6,041 nt of DNA from Oligosphaeraceae bacterium (lineage in GTDB: Bacteria; Verrucomicrobiota; Lentisphaeria; Oligosphaerales; Oligosphaeraceae), in NCBI GenBank assembly GCA_012515455.1, contig JAAYYJ010000334.1, forward strand, positions 1-6,041, read 5' to 3'. The notes below the pieces were generated by a model, which did not search any database, was not told the origin of the DNA, and saw only the letters and a program-made list of their open reading frames with translations. Both the position numbers and the translations under genes were made by a program. This document shows positions 5,937 through 6,041 of the stretch, piece by piece. The stretch's first letter is position 1. Every line of letters begins with the position of its first letter.

Positions 5937-6041
5937 ATGGGTCGCGTACAGATAATGTTATTCGTCCTCGGTTTTATGGCGTTGAGTCTCCGGGCGGAGC
6001 AGTTCGGGACTGTAGACGTATTTCTGGCTCCCAATCCTGAC
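5937..6041 (+). CDS. Sec-exported protein of unknown function (3' partial)
   Basis: An open frame runs from ATG 5937 to the window end (35 codons). It has a perfect Shine-Dalgarno and begins 2 bases after the moxR stop, so it is almost certainly cotranscribed with moxR. The first residues form a signal peptide: basic R3, a hydrophobic core (about residues 6-16) and a likely signal peptidase I site after LRA (18-20), giving a mature start EQFGTVDV. The lack of a cysteine argues against a lipoprotein. The next residues (VDVFLAPNP) read as a beta strand, as at the start of Ig-like or BatD-like exported domains seen in MoxR operons. Too little is visible to assign a family; the BatD idea is context-based only. 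Confidence 0.7.
   Translation, partial: MGRVQIMLFVLGFMALSLRAEQFGTVDVFLAPNPD

Overview
The window carries six genes, two of them cut by its ends, in GC-rich, densely coding DNA. It suggests a Gram-negative (diderm) bacterium with an anaerobic or redox-versatile lifestyle. The pointers are a type II lipoprotein signal, Shine-Dalgarno-led genes, an aldo/keto reductase with two 4Fe-4S cluster motifs, and an MnmA of the CxxC type. The gene style is compatible with the PVC superphylum (for example Lentisphaerota), but that placement is a low-confidence guess.

Layout. Bases 1-917 (+) hold the C-terminal part of a ferredoxin-domain aldo/keto reductase, which ends in an intrinsic terminator. Bases 950-1870 (-) hold an EamA/DMT-type membrane transporter that converges on the reductase, so the reductase terminator lies over its last codons. 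Bases 1984-3042 (-) hold the tRNA 2-thiouridylase MnmA, upstream of the transporter on the same strand. A 164-base divergent spacer (3043-3206) follows. It contains overlapping inverted repeats but no convincing promoter.

Bases 3207-6041 (+) form a tight gene set: a lipoprotein of unknown function, a highly divergent purine nucleoside phosphorylase-like protein, a MoxR AAA+ ATPase, and the start of a Sec-exported protein. The first two genes overlap by a few bases, and the last two are separated by 2 bases. A 44-base gap with a weak hairpin plus T7 tract lies before moxR.

How the genes work together. MnmA, the transporter and the reductase look like independent housekeeping or accessory functions. 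The + strand set is the most interesting part. A MoxR chaperone-like ATPase is co-encoded with a lipoprotein, an exported protein and a PNP-fold protein in which most canonical active-site positions appear replaced. This may be an envelope-associated module in which the PNP fold serves a non-canonical role. That is inference from gene order and motif reading, not a demonstrated system. No tRNA, rRNA, CRISPR array, insertion sequence or attachment site was seen.
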